Assembly (NCBI GenBank): GCA_020638975.1
Contig: JACKHN010000013.1
Location: 1-64,000, forward strand
Length of the DNA stretch: 64,000 nucleotides
Reading direction: 5' to 3'
DNA from: Planctomycetaceae bacterium
GTDB lineage: Bacteria; Planctomycetota; Planctomycetia; Pirellulales; Pirellulaceae
How positions within the stretch are numbered: the stretch's first letter is position 1; the number at the start of each line of letters is the position of its first letter. Under the pieces are notes generated by a model. That model did no database searches and was not told where the DNA came from. It worked only from the letters and a program-made list of their open reading frames with translations. The position numbers were made by a program, and so were the translations under genes. Below are positions 35,355 to 44,253 of this stretch, piece after piece.

Positions 35355-36098
35355 TTATTCACTGGGCAGTGCGGTACTAATCGCACTCGCAACTTGCTTT
35401 GCCAAAATCTTGGAACCTTCCGGGCTGAAATGAACATTCGCTTTCAGTTGAATGGTTTCGAGTTGTGGTTTGGCAAACGCGTATAAGTCGTCAATGGCGA
35501 CGCCGTGCTTTTGCATGACCTTCGCGGCCGCTTCGTTGTATTTGGCGGAATCTCCAACCACGCGTCCGCCCGCTCCCTCGGGAACTGGGGTTGTCGAGCA
35601 CCAGATTAGCTTCGCACCCGTCTTCTTCATCTTTTCTACGAGTGTATCGAGGTGTTGCGCGTACTCTTCGACGGGAACCTGTTGATGGCTGGCAGCATCC
35701 TTCGGGTCGGCTAGGTTCTCGCCGTTTGCCCCCATGTATTTCAAGTCGTGCAGGCCCCAGTTGAAGTGAATCACGTCCCACTTCTTGTCGCCCAGCCAGC
35801 TATCGATTTGTTTGATGCCATTGATGGTTGGCCCACAGTTTGTCAGGGGACGATGGACATTCGCCTTGCCCTTCAACTCCTCTCGCACCGCGACCGTATA
35901 GCCGATGGATATCGAATCCCCGATCAACAACACGCGCGGCAAGCCAGGCACGTCTTCAACGGGTTGCATCGCCGGATTAGGCGCTCGCTTCTTCGGTGTT
36001 GCCTTCGTCTTCTTTTTATCATCCGCTGTCGTGATCGTGACGCTCAGCATGAGTGATGTAACGGTAACCCAACGCACGAATAACCGAAGTGAAGACAT
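35355..36098 (-). CDS. Secreted SGNH/GDSL-type hydrolase
   Basis: A 247-residue protein with a signal peptide (VRWVTVTSLMLSVTIT) and a Lys/Pro-rich linker. SGNH blocks are seen: block I LLIGDSISIGYT with nucleophile Ser, the Gly of block II near NCGPTING, Asn in HFNWGLHD, and the C-terminal NVHFSPEGSKILA carrying the catalytic Asp/His equivalent. Such enzymes remove acyl or acetyl groups from polysaccharides or lipids. Its gene converges on the metallopeptidase gene with 22 bases between. Confidence 0.85.
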   Translation of the reverse strand: MSSLRLFVRWVTVTSLMLSVTITTADDKKKTKATPKKRAPNPAMQPVEDVPGLPRVLLIGDSISIGYTVAVREELKGKANVHRPLTNCGPTINGIKQIDSWLGDKKWDVIHFNWGLHDLKYMGANGENLADPKDAASHQQVPVEEYAQHLDTLVEKMKKTGAKLIWCSTTPVPEGAGGRVVGDSAKYNEAAAKVMQKHGVAIDDLYAFAKPQLETIQLKANVHFSPEGSKILAKQVASAISTALPSE

Positions 36099-36353
36099 TG
36101 ACCAACTCCCGAACTACTTGGCGAAACAATAAAACGCGAGACCATTGTCGTTAGCGGTAACGCGAACTGCAAGCCGCTAGTCAGGCTAACACGGCACACA
36201 ACGACCGTGCTGGCGTGGTTGGGGGGCTGTCAATTAGAATCAATGCAGGCACTAGTTCGCGATACTTCTTTGGAGCGACGGGTGCGAGGGGCATCCTTGT
36301 CCCGGTGACACAATCATTTGTTGGCTTCTTGAGATCAATTCACGCGTATCGCG

Positions 36354-38303
36354 ATGTTGGATAAGAAACGGCTCCTAGAGATCATGCTCACCGCCCGCGA
36401 GAGCGACTTGCGGGAGATGTCTCTCTTGAAGCAAGGAAAAGGGTGGTTTCACGTCGGCGGGATGGGGCACGAAGCCTTGGCGTGCCTGAGTCTCTTGTTG
36501 CGCGATGACGACGTAATCTCGACGCATTATCGGGACAAAGCGATTGTCCTCGGTCGCGGCTTGGACGTGGACTATTTCGCCCGCGCCTACTACGGCAAGC
36601 GAGATTCCTACAGTCGCGGGCGTCAGCTGTTGGGCCATTATAGCTGGCGGCCTCGTAATATTTGGTCGATGCCGAGCCCTACGCCTTCCCATTTGCTGCC
36701 CGCTTGTGGGATCGCATGGGCCATGAAGCTGCAAGGAAAGACATCACTCTCGGTGGCGTGTCTCGGAGACGGTGGAGCCCGACAAGGCGAGTTTTTTGAA
36801 TCGCTGGCGTTTGCCGTCGAGAGAAACCTTCCACTGTTACTGGTTGTCGAAGACAACCATTTTGCTATTAGCACCGACACGCGAAAAATGAATCCGCTCC
36901 ATTTGGGGATGCTGGATGAGAGTCGCGTTACGCAGGTGAACGGTCGCGACGTCGATATACTCGCCGCGGCATTTCAAGAGAACATCGAGCACATTCGAGC
37001 TGGCGGTGGGCCTCGTATTATGTGGTGCGATTTGGATCGACTCTCCTCCCACACCAGCAGCGACGATCATTCTGGATACCGTGCAGCTGAGGAATTGGCG
37101 AACGAGCAAAAGAACGATGTTCTGCAAGTGTCGATGAACCGAATGGTCGATCAAAACGCTATGCCGCTTGGCGAGCTCGAGGCGATGCGTCAGCGCGTGT
37201 CGGTTCGCGTCGCCCAGGCGTACGCCGAAGCGGAAAGCCATTCCAACCCACAGCAGGAGGACCTGTTTCCTGAATTACTGGGACCGGCACCCGCAGCACA
37301 ACCGATCTCGCTGCCGAATGCCCAACGCGAGCGGATGGCCGACGCCGTTAACGGCTTCTTCCACCAGATATTGGACCGAGATGATCGCGTCGTCTTTTTT
37401 GGCGAGGATATCGAGGACCCAAAGGGTGGTGTGTTTCGGCTTACCAAAGGACTCTCGACAAAGTTCCCCAACCGAGTTTTCAACTCGCCGCTCGCCGAGG
37501 CCACGATTTTGGGAGTCGCTTGCGGAATGGCGAGTTATGGGATGCGTCCCATCTTTGAATTGCAGTTCATCGATTTCGTCGGTCCGGGCTGGAATCAACT
37601 CGTCAACAATCTGGCAACGCTACGCTGGCGCAGCAATGGGCAGTGGAATTGCCCAGCTGTGGTTTACGCTCCTTGTGGAGCGTATTTGCCAGGTGGTGGA
37701 ATGTGGCATTCGCAAGCCGGCGGTTCTCCGTTAGCACAGCATCCGGGATTACGCGTTGCCATACCGAGCACGCCCGACGATGCAGCCGGAATTTTTCAAA
37801 CCGCCTTAACAGGTGAAGACCCCACGATCATCTTGCTGCCGAAACATTTGCTTTGGAAAAGAGTCGCCGTTGACGGTCCGGCTGAACCCGTTGGATTCGG
37901 TCAGGCGCGTGTGGCACGCGAGGGAACAGACATCACCGTTGTGACGTGGGGGAACTGCATCGAAGTTGCCGAAGCGGCGGCGGACGAACTCGGAACCGAG
38001 GCCTCGCTCGAGATCATTGACTTGCGGACGGTGGTGCCCTGGGATCGAGAATGCGTTGCCAACTCGCTGAAGAAGACAGGGCGATTACTCGTCGTGCAAG
38101 AAGAGAGAGAATCCTGTAGTTTGGGACAGATGATCATCAGTTGGATCACCACGAACCAAGCGACTTGGGACACGCTGTTGTGCCAACCGCAATTGCTCAG
38201 CAAACCGGATATCTATGTTGGCTTTCAGCACGAATACGAATGGAGCTGCCTCCCAACCGCCGAGCGAGTGATTCAGCGAGCACGCGAAATGTTGACGTAC
38301 TAG
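36354..38303 (+). CDS. 2-oxoacid dehydrogenase E1, fused alpha and beta subunits
   Basis: A 649-residue fusion of E1 alpha (about 1-300) and E1 beta (about 330-649), as in branched-chain 2-oxoacid dehydrogenases. The alpha half has HVGGMGHEA, HYRDKAIVLGRG and the thiamine diphosphate motif starting GDGGARQGEFFESLAF at 138 and ending in EDNHFAIS. The beta half has VVFFGEDIEDPKGGVFRLTK, FNSPLAEATILGVACGMA and PCGAYLPGGGMWHSQ. The enzyme decarboxylates a 2-oxoacid and passes the acyl group to the lipoyl arm of E2. The E2 gene follows 76 bases downstream. No E3 gene is in the window. The association with a carrier-bearing E2 and a condensation-like gene suggests a biosynthetic rather than catabolic role. 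Confidence 0.9.
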   Translation: MLDKKRLLEIMLTARESDLREMSLLKQGKGWFHVGGMGHEALACLSLLLRDDDVISTHYRDKAIVLGRGLDVDYFARAYYGKRDSYSRGRQLLGHYSWRPRNIWSMPSPTPSHLLPACGIAWAMKLQGKTSLSVACLGDGGARQGEFFESLAFAVERNLPLLLVVEDNHFAISTDTRKMNPLHLGMLDESRVTQVNGRDVDILAAAFQENIEHIRAGGGPRIMWCDLDRLSSHTSSDDHSGYRAAEELANEQKNDVLQVSMNRMVDQNAMPLGELEAMRQRVSVRVAQAYAEAESHSNPQQEDLFPELLGPAPAAQPISLPNAQRERMADAVNGFFHQILDRDDRVVFFGEDIEDPKGGVFRLTKGLSTKFPNRVFNSPLAEATILGVACGMASYGMRPIFELQFIDFVGPGWNQLVNNLATLRWRSNGQWNCPAVVYAPCGAYLPGGGMWHSQAGGSPLAQHPGLRVAIPSTPDDAAGIFQTALTGEDPTIILLPKHLLWKRVAVDGPAEPVGFGQARVAREGTDITVVTWGNCIEVAEAAADELGTEASLEIIDLRTVVPWDRECVANSLKKTGRLLVVQEERESCSLGQMIISWITTNQATWDTLLCQPQLLSKPDIYVGFQHEYEWSCLPTAERVIQRAREMLTY

Positions 38304-38379
38304 CCCTGGGCCGCAACGGACATTATGGATGTTGCGTTCATCGACTTCAAACGGCGAGATTATCGAGCAAGAAATATCC

Positions 38380-39828
38380 ATGTCCAGAGAAATCATTGTT
38401 CCACAACTTGGCGAAGGACTCCGTGAAGTCTTGCTCGTAAAGTTCTGCAAGCAACCCGGCGAGCAGGTCGTGCAGGGCGACATCCTGTGTCAGGTGGAAA
38501 CGGAGAAAGCCGTCACCGAGATCGAAGCCCCGTGCGACGGTGTGTTGGAAGTGTGGAAGACGTCGGAAGGTGCAGTGGTCCCAGTGGGCGAGAGCATCGG
38601 ACGATTGCAGACTGGCGACGCAGCGGACGAGAAGACTGCACAAGTGGAAACAGCGAGCGTCACTGTTGAAACGAAGACACTCGCCAGCGACGCATCGTCA
38701 ACCGCAAACCGTTCTATGTCACCTAGAACGCGCAGCCTGATCCAAAAGCATGATCTGTGGAACGAGGTCGAACGAATTCCACGCAGCGGTTCGAAGCTAA
38801 CTCCCGATGAAGTTCAGGCTTATCTGGACCAACGCGGTTCTTCGTCCATAACCGCGCCGGCAGAAGGAGCCTACTCGGCCCTGCAGAGACGCGAAGCGTT
38901 CCGTTTTGTGCAGGGTGCACGGAATTGCGTGCCAGCCACGCTGACGGTCCGCGTCGTCTGGGATCGCATCGAATCTCAATTGTCCGAACAAAATCTTACC
39001 GTTTCGGACGCCAACCGTTGGACGACAGTCGCTCTGGCATGGTGTATCGAACGTGCCATGCGAGATCACCCGCTGCTGCGTTCCCGCATCCTTCCCGATC
39101 AACAGCGTGTGGTGCTTTCCGAGCCTCGAATTGGCATTGCCGTCCGAACAGAAGCAAATGAGTTCGCGGTGGCGGTATTTCAAGCGGATGCGACGAGCAC
39201 CTTTCAGGATTTCTTTGACTTAGCCACCGGCTCCATGGAGTCGGTCATGCAAGGCAAGGAATCGCCACAACAAGACGCGCAAGTCGTCTTGAGTAACATG
39301 ATGCCGTTTCACATTCACGATTCCGTTCCCACCGTCGTGGCTCCCGCCGTGGCAACGATCGTTGTAGGCGATCCGTTTTGGGCGCCTCGTGATGATCCCT
39401 CGAAACCGAATGCGAGATGGAATCGAGTTTGCAACCTTTCGATGACGTTCGATCATCGCGCCCTCGGAGGCATCGAAGCAGCACGATTTTCCCACGCAGT
39501 TAAAGGCAAGCTCGAACAGTTCGTGAACCCAATTGCAACAGGCAAACCAATTTCTGCCGAGCCTCGCGCTGACACGCCTGCGAAAGGCAAGGCAGAGATC
39601 ACCGAGGAGCTTATTGGCAAGTTGGCCGAATTGCTGGGGATCGCTCCTAGTCTCGTACAATCCGATGCTTGCTTGGCCGACGTTGGCGAAGATTCGTTGC
39701 TTAGCCTTGATGTGCGACTCGTGGCCGAACGGATGTGCCAATTCATCAGCACCAATCACGGTCGCGAGATAGATCCCGATGAGCTGATCTCGATGACGGT
39801 GGAAGAAATGGCGGTCGAACTCGGATGA
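38380..39828 (+). CDS. E2 lipoyl acyltransferase with C-terminal acyl-carrier-like domain
   Basis: A 482-residue protein. Domains: lipoyl domain (1-80) with Lys43 in VETEKAVTEIEAP; a peripheral-subunit-binding domain (about 112-150, MSPRTRSLIQKHDLWNEVER, then LTPDEVQAYL); an E2 catalytic domain (about 165-390) with the active-site His359 in FDHRALGG; and a C-terminal domain (about 405-482) of ACP type with the pantetheine attachment motif GEDSLLSLD, Ser439. In typical E2 enzymes the motif is HRxxDG; here the Asp is Gly. A carrier domain fused to E2 is unusual. The stop overlaps the next start (ATGA), so the condensation-like protein is made together with it. I infer acyl transfer from lipoyl to the carrier. 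Confidence 0.82.
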   Translation: MSREIIVPQLGEGLREVLLVKFCKQPGEQVVQGDILCQVETEKAVTEIEAPCDGVLEVWKTSEGAVVPVGESIGRLQTGDAADEKTAQVETASVTVETKTLASDASSTANRSMSPRTRSLIQKHDLWNEVERIPRSGSKLTPDEVQAYLDQRGSSSITAPAEGAYSALQRREAFRFVQGARNCVPATLTVRVVWDRIESQLSEQNLTVSDANRWTTVALAWCIERAMRDHPLLRSRILPDQQRVVLSEPRIGIAVRTEANEFAVAVFQADATSTFQDFFDLATGSMESVMQGKESPQQDAQVVLSNMMPFHIHDSVPTVVAPAVATIVVGDPFWAPRDDPSKPNARWNRVCNLSMTFDHRALGGIEAARFSHAVKGKLEQFVNPIATGKPISAEPRADTPAKGKAEITEELIGKLAELLGIAPSLVQSDACLADVGEDSLLSLDVRLVAERMCQFISTNHGREIDPDELISMTVEEMAVELG

Positions 39829-41189
39829 GCGAGGGACGTGAGATAGCGTTTCCGCTGCCGCTGGCACCTTTCGAGGAATACATGCTCGGCGATGATCATT
39901 CGGCGTACCCGATGGTCTTCTTTCTTCGCCTGCGGTTTTCGGGACGCATCGACGAGACATCGTTTGAAACGGCCTATCAAGCGGCGGTATCACGCCATTC
40001 GCTCTTGCGTGCCATACTTGCTTCAAAAGGCAAACGCAACTTGGAATGGGTCGAGTCGGACCAGTTGCCGAGTATTCGTTGGGTGGAGCGAGGCAATTCG
40101 GACGCGTTGCCGCGAGCGGCTCCCATGGATTTGACCAAGGATCCCGGAGTAGCAGCCATTGGGTTGCACGGCGACGAAGGAACGGACGTCGTGCTTCAGT
40201 TTCACCATTCTTGTTGCGATGGTCTGGGAGCATTTCAGTTTGTCAATGATCTGCTCGTTGCCTATGCCTTGGAACGAGGAGAGACGTCCGCTCGCGTCCA
40301 ACTAAAACCGCTCGCCACGGATCGACTTGGACAGCGCGACCGTTTTGATTTGACCGTGGGCAAGCTGCTGAAGATGATTCCGCGGCAACTCGTCGGTCTG
40401 CTGGGAGTCGGGCAATTCATCATGCGTTCGCCCGTGCCCATCACACAACACGCACCAGCACCAATCGATGGCGAACTGCCCGAAGACTTCCCGTCGGCGT
40501 TGTCATTTCGACTGGACGCTTCTCAATCGGCGGAACTGCGGGCTGTGGCGACGCGTGATCAAGTCTCGGCGAACGATCTCTTGGCTCGCGATCTGTTCCT
40601 GGCAATCGACGAATGGCGTCGTGAGCACGACCGGGGGACGCCAGATCAATGGCTACGCTTCTCGGTGCCGATGAGTCTGCGAACTGCGGACGACCGGACG
40701 ATGCCTGCCGCGAACAAAGTCAGCATGATCTTTCTGGATCGATGCGGCAAAGGATTCGTGAGTCCCAAGCATTTGTTGCAGAGCATTCGGGATGAGATGG
40801 CCCTAATCAAGCGAAACGACTTGGGCATGACCTTTATCTTCTCGCTGTGGGCGGCGAAGTACTTATTGCGCAACCTGCGAAAGATTGCGAAACCCACCGC
40901 ATGCCAAGCCACGACGGTGCTTACGAACCTTGGTTCGCCTTTGGCGAGAACGCCGCTACCACGCGACCAAGGATGCTTAATCGTAGGCGACACCAAGTTG
41001 GCAGAACTTGATATTTTGGCGACGCTGCGACCGCTTACCGGCGTTACATTCTGCGTGTTTGAATACGCGGGAGAATTTAACGTAACGATGAATTACGATC
41101 CCCGTGTTCTGTCGGCGCGCCAAGCACAAGATCTGCGGGACACTTATTTGCGTTTCATCCAGCAATCCTTGCAGGATGGGAAAACATGA
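39825..41189 (+). CDS. NRPS-condensation-like acyltransferase
   Basis: A 454-residue stand-alone member of the condensation/chloramphenicol-acyltransferase superfamily. The catalytic HHxxxDG is HHSCCDG at residues 127-133. The N-terminus (PLPLAPFEEYMLGDD) and the LRFSVPMSLRTADDRTMPAA and LTNLGSPLART segments (a PapA/wax-ester-synthase-like layout) support two CAT-like halves. Such proteins join an acyl or aminoacyl thioester to an amine or alcohol. It is translationally coupled to the E2-carrier protein, the obvious donor. The acceptor is unknown; a lipid or glycan is possible given the neighbours. It converges with the GT2 gene. Confidence 0.85.
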   Translation: MSEGREIAFPLPLAPFEEYMLGDDHSAYPMVFFLRLRFSGRIDETSFETAYQAAVSRHSLLRAILASKGKRNLEWVESDQLPSIRWVERGNSDALPRAAPMDLTKDPGVAAIGLHGDEGTDVVLQFHHSCCDGLGAFQFVNDLLVAYALERGETSARVQLKPLATDRLGQRDRFDLTVGKLLKMIPRQLVGLLGVGQFIMRSPVPITQHAPAPIDGELPEDFPSALSFRLDASQSAELRAVATRDQVSANDLLARDLFLAIDEWRREHDRGTPDQWLRFSVPMSLRTADDRTMPAANKVSMIFLDRCGKGFVSPKHLLQSIRDEMALIKRNDLGMTFIFSLWAAKYLLRNLRKIAKPTACQATTVLTNLGSPLARTPLPRDQGCLIVGDTKLAELDILATLRPLTGVTFCVFEYAGEFNVTMNYDPRVLSARQAQDLRDTYLRFIQQSLQDGKT

Positions 41190-41199
41190 GCCTGACAAC

Positions 41200-42468
41200 T
41201 CACAACGAGGACGCCGGATTCGAATCGCTTAGTTCGCTCGCCTTATAGGGGCGATACTCGAGCATCCGAATCTTCCAAGGCCCATCGACTCGATAAGTAA
41301 TTCCTCGCCAGCCGACTTTTCGCACAAACAACGAGGAAGCGAGTGCCGCACTGTAGATCAGCTGGGTGACGGGCAACGCCAACACGTACTTAACGAAGCC
41401 TAAAATGCCCAACCACTGTGTTGGCTCGTTGCGACGTGCGACGACACGACGGGCACTGATCTCCAATAAGGTGATCATGACGGCATTCGCCAGCCAACTG
41501 AACGCCAGCGTAGCGGCGAGCCAACTCGTCACCGGCATCTGTCCCTCGCGGATCGCGACAACCAACAAGGCGACCATCAGCAGCGGCACGATCGTCGTTG
41601 AAACTCCGTGCGAAAGAACCAAGAACCAATTGGGGTGATAGAGTCTCGCAGTCAGTAGCTGCCTACGTACCCAGCGGAAGTAACCAGACAGGTCACAGGA
41701 CTCGCGATTTACCATCAATAGCGACGGCACATACACCAGACGCAATTTCATCTGTCGCAATGCTCGAAACACCATCGTGTCTTCGCAAAACGCGTTGCTC
41801 CAACGCTCCAATAGGTCCGACTCGCGCAAGACTTTGACTTTAATTGCTAACGAACCGCCCCACGCAATGCCAAACCAATACATCTGCACGATTGCTGCAG
41901 CGTTCCACACGTAACGGATCAGCGAAGGCAGGGTGACTTCATCGGGCATGTACCAGCGATTGCCCGTCGTCGCACCGACCCGGTCATCGGCTAAGGGAGC
42001 GACCAGCTCACGCAACCAAGTTCGATGCGGCACGGTATCCGCGTCGAGCAAGGCGACAACCTCGAAAGTGTCATCCAGTTCGGATATCGCTTGCACCACG
42101 CTGCTACATTTGAGGCTGCACGAGTCCTTGGGATTCCGTAGAGGTTGAATCAACACATTCGTCGCGCCGGATTCTGCGATGCATTCCGCTGCGACGCTCC
42201 AAGCAGGATCTTGTTCGCAATCGACGATGATGCGCAACTCGTAGTTTGGATAGTCTTGATCCAAGATTGCCGCGATACAATTCCTCAGGAACGGATCGCC
42301 CCCGCGAAGACACAGAATGACAGCCGCCCGCGGGCAATTCGCGTCCTCGATTTCGACACGACGCGCACGCAGCATGACCAGCGAGAACCCGATGACAAGC
42401 AGTGCTTGCGCGACGATCAACACGATGATCGCAACGATGAGACCGCTGGCGGCTTGTTCGATTGTCAC
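41200..42468 (-). CDS. Membrane glycosyltransferase, family 2 (ceramide glucosyltransferase-like)
   Basis: A 422-residue protein. An N-terminal membrane helix (LIVAIIVLIVAQALLVIGFS) leads to a GT-A domain: DQDYPNYELRIIVDCEQDP, then VVALLDADTVPH (metal-binding DAD), FCEDTMVF (ED base) and YFRWVRRQLLTAR (a variant of Q/RxxRW). Three to four C-terminal helices follow. HpnI- or ceramide-glucosyltransferase-like enzymes transfer a sugar to a lipid. It is convergent with the condensation-like gene, 10 bases apart, and could modify the same lipid product. Confidence 0.85.
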   Translation of the reverse strand: MTIEQAASGLIVAIIVLIVAQALLVIGFSLVMLRARRVEIEDANCPRAAVILCLRGGDPFLRNCIAAILDQDYPNYELRIIVDCEQDPAWSVAAECIAESGATNVLIQPLRNPKDSCSLKCSSVVQAISELDDTFEVVALLDADTVPHRTWLRELVAPLADDRVGATTGNRWYMPDEVTLPSLIRYVWNAAAIVQMYWFGIAWGGSLAIKVKVLRESDLLERWSNAFCEDTMVFRALRQMKLRLVYVPSLLMVNRESCDLSGYFRWVRRQLLTARLYHPNWFLVLSHGVSTTIVPLLMVALLVVAIREGQMPVTSWLAATLAFSWLANAVMITLLEISARRVVARRNEPTQWLGILGFVKYVLALPVTQLIYSAALASSLFVRKVGWRGITYRVDGPWKIRMLEYRPYKASELSDSNPASSL

Positions 42469-42754
42469 GGACTCGCCTCGTCGGTCATGGGGCGTGAGTT
42501 AGATTTTTGGAAAAGTTGGCACCGACCAACAGAGTGCGACAAGGCCGGCCAGCATATACGTACACCAGAGACAAGTTTTCAACGGGATCCAGAATGCGTA
42601 TCATGTCCACCCAGTATAATGTCGCGGTGCCGACCCACAACGGGCAGGAGGTACGAGTCCATATGCCATCATTTTAGTGAAGTTGTCTTGCTTGTCGCCT
42701 GGTGGTTGTAAAACGACGATAGACGATAACCGATGAGATCTAAGAACGAACAAT

Positions 42755-44125
42755 ATGTCGAACTCAGAGTTTGGTGAACGACGCGGGCTGATCCGATGGG
42801 CCGTTCGTTGGTTCGTCGCCGTTTACTACCCACGTGTCGAGGTCGCCGGTGTTGAGTTGATTTCCCAAAATCAGCCCGTTCTGTTATGCGCGAATCATGG
42901 CAATTCGCTGATTGATCCAGTCATCATCGGCATCGCCGCTCGTCGACCTGTGCGGTTTATGGCCAAAGCACCGCTCTTTGATCATCCCGTCATTGGTCCT
43001 CCCATGTCGGCACTGGGGATGATTCCGGCGTTTCGAGGCAGCGACGATGCGAAGCAAGTTCGACGCAATCTCGAAAGCTTGGATGTCGGTGCAAAAGTCT
43101 TGGTCGATGGTCACGCGATGGGAATCTTTCCGGAAGGCAAATCAACCGACCATGCCCACCTGGAAATGATTCGCTCGGGAGCTGCTCGGATGGCCATCCA
43201 AGCAGCCGAAGAAGGAGCCAAGGGCGTACAGGTCGTACCAATGGGAATCGCGTACGAGCGGAAGGAGCAATTCCGAAGCTCGGTTCTCGTACGAATAGCA
43301 CCGCCGATTGATATCGACGAGTTGCTTCGGGAGCACGAGGGCGACGGTCGGCGCGCCCGGCATGCTCTGACGACGGAGCTAGAGACGCGGTTGAAGCAAG
43401 TCGTTGTGCATCTGGATGAGCCCGCATGGGAACCGTGGCTAGACGATTTAGAGATCCTTGTTCCACCCCCCGCGGATGCTGACCGCACACCCGGTCGGTT
43501 ACTGTGGCAGCGCAAAACGATTGCAGACGCCATGAACTATTTTCTGAAGCAAGATCGGCCGCGAGCCGAATCTATCGCAGGCCAGATCGAAGAGTATCGT
43601 GGTCAGCTTCGTGCGGTGGGGTTGCAGATCGATTCGCCGGTCATGCGAATGAACGGGCTGCAGACGCTTGCTCGTATGACGTGGAACCTGTTCTTGCTAA
43701 TTCTGCTTCTGGTTCCCGCCATGTTGGGCACACTGTATCACATCCTTCCTTTCGTGCTCGTTCGCCTGATTGCCTCGCGGATGGACCAACCGGGACGGCT
43801 GACGATTTCGACGCATCGATTGTTAGTCGGTGTGCCAGTTTATCTGGTCTGGTATGCCGCAGTGACGATCTGCCTGATGTTTTATGAGCCGCGAATCGCT
43901 TGGCTGTCGCTGATCGCGGCACCGTTTTCCGGGTTGGTCGCAGTGTACTACTGGCGTCGTGCCCGACAGACGATCGTGCTGATGTATCAAGAATCGCGAT
44001 TACTGCTACGCAAGGCGGAACTCAAAAGACTGCGGCAGCTAAAGCTGGCGTTGAGCGATCGCCTCGCGGAGCTAGCGGCTGAGTTCGCGGGAACAACATC
44101 CGACTCGCCCGACTCATCTTCTTGA
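42755..44125 (+). CDS. PlsC-like acyltransferase with C-terminal membrane domain
   Basis: A 456-residue protein. The 1-acylglycerol-3-phosphate acyltransferase motifs are NHGNSLIDPVI (NHx4D, near residue 48) and FPEGKSTDHA, with VVPMGIAYE after them. The N-terminal half (about 1-230) is catalytic; the C-terminal half has about four membrane helices (LFLLILLLVPAMLGTLY, VGVPVYLVWYAAVTICL) and ends in a basic helical tail. It acylates a glycerolipid or related acceptor. It starts divergently from the GT2 gene. The end is followed within 15 bases by a palindromic repeat. Confidence 0.88.
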   Translation: MSNSEFGERRGLIRWAVRWFVAVYYPRVEVAGVELISQNQPVLLCANHGNSLIDPVIIGIAARRPVRFMAKAPLFDHPVIGPPMSALGMIPAFRGSDDAKQVRRNLESLDVGAKVLVDGHAMGIFPEGKSTDHAHLEMIRSGAARMAIQAAEEGAKGVQVVPMGIAYERKEQFRSSVLVRIAPPIDIDELLREHEGDGRRARHALTTELETRLKQVVVHLDEPAWEPWLDDLEILVPPPADADRTPGRLLWQRKTIADAMNYFLKQDRPRAESIAGQIEEYRGQLRAVGLQIDSPVMRMNGLQTLARMTWNLFLLILLLVPAMLGTLYHILPFVLVRLIASRMDQPGRLTISTHRLLVGVPVYLVWYAAVTICLMFYEPRIAWLSLIAAPFSGLVAVYYWRRARQTIVLMYQESRLLLRKAELKRLRQLKLALSDRLAELAAEFAGTTSDSPDSSS

Positions 44126-44138
44126 CAACTGCAAGCAA

Positions 44139-44214
44139 TGAGCCGACGGCGCTAGCCGCGGGCCTCTGCAGGGGAACGTCGCAGGCAAGGCCCGCGGCGA
44201 GCGCCGTCGGCTCA
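44139..44214. repeat. Palindromic repeat, family A, copy 3
   Basis: Left arm from TGAGCCGACGGCGCTAGCCG to GCGGG; right arm 44191-44214 its near inverse complement. It lies between the ends of the convergent PlsC-like and cysteine-hydrolase genes. Same family as 5959-6037 and 7460-7538, which are intact in both arms but differ in the loop. Confidence 0.85.
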
Positions 44215-44253
44215 CTGAAAATCACAACTTCTGAAGTAGCTTTCCCTACGCTC

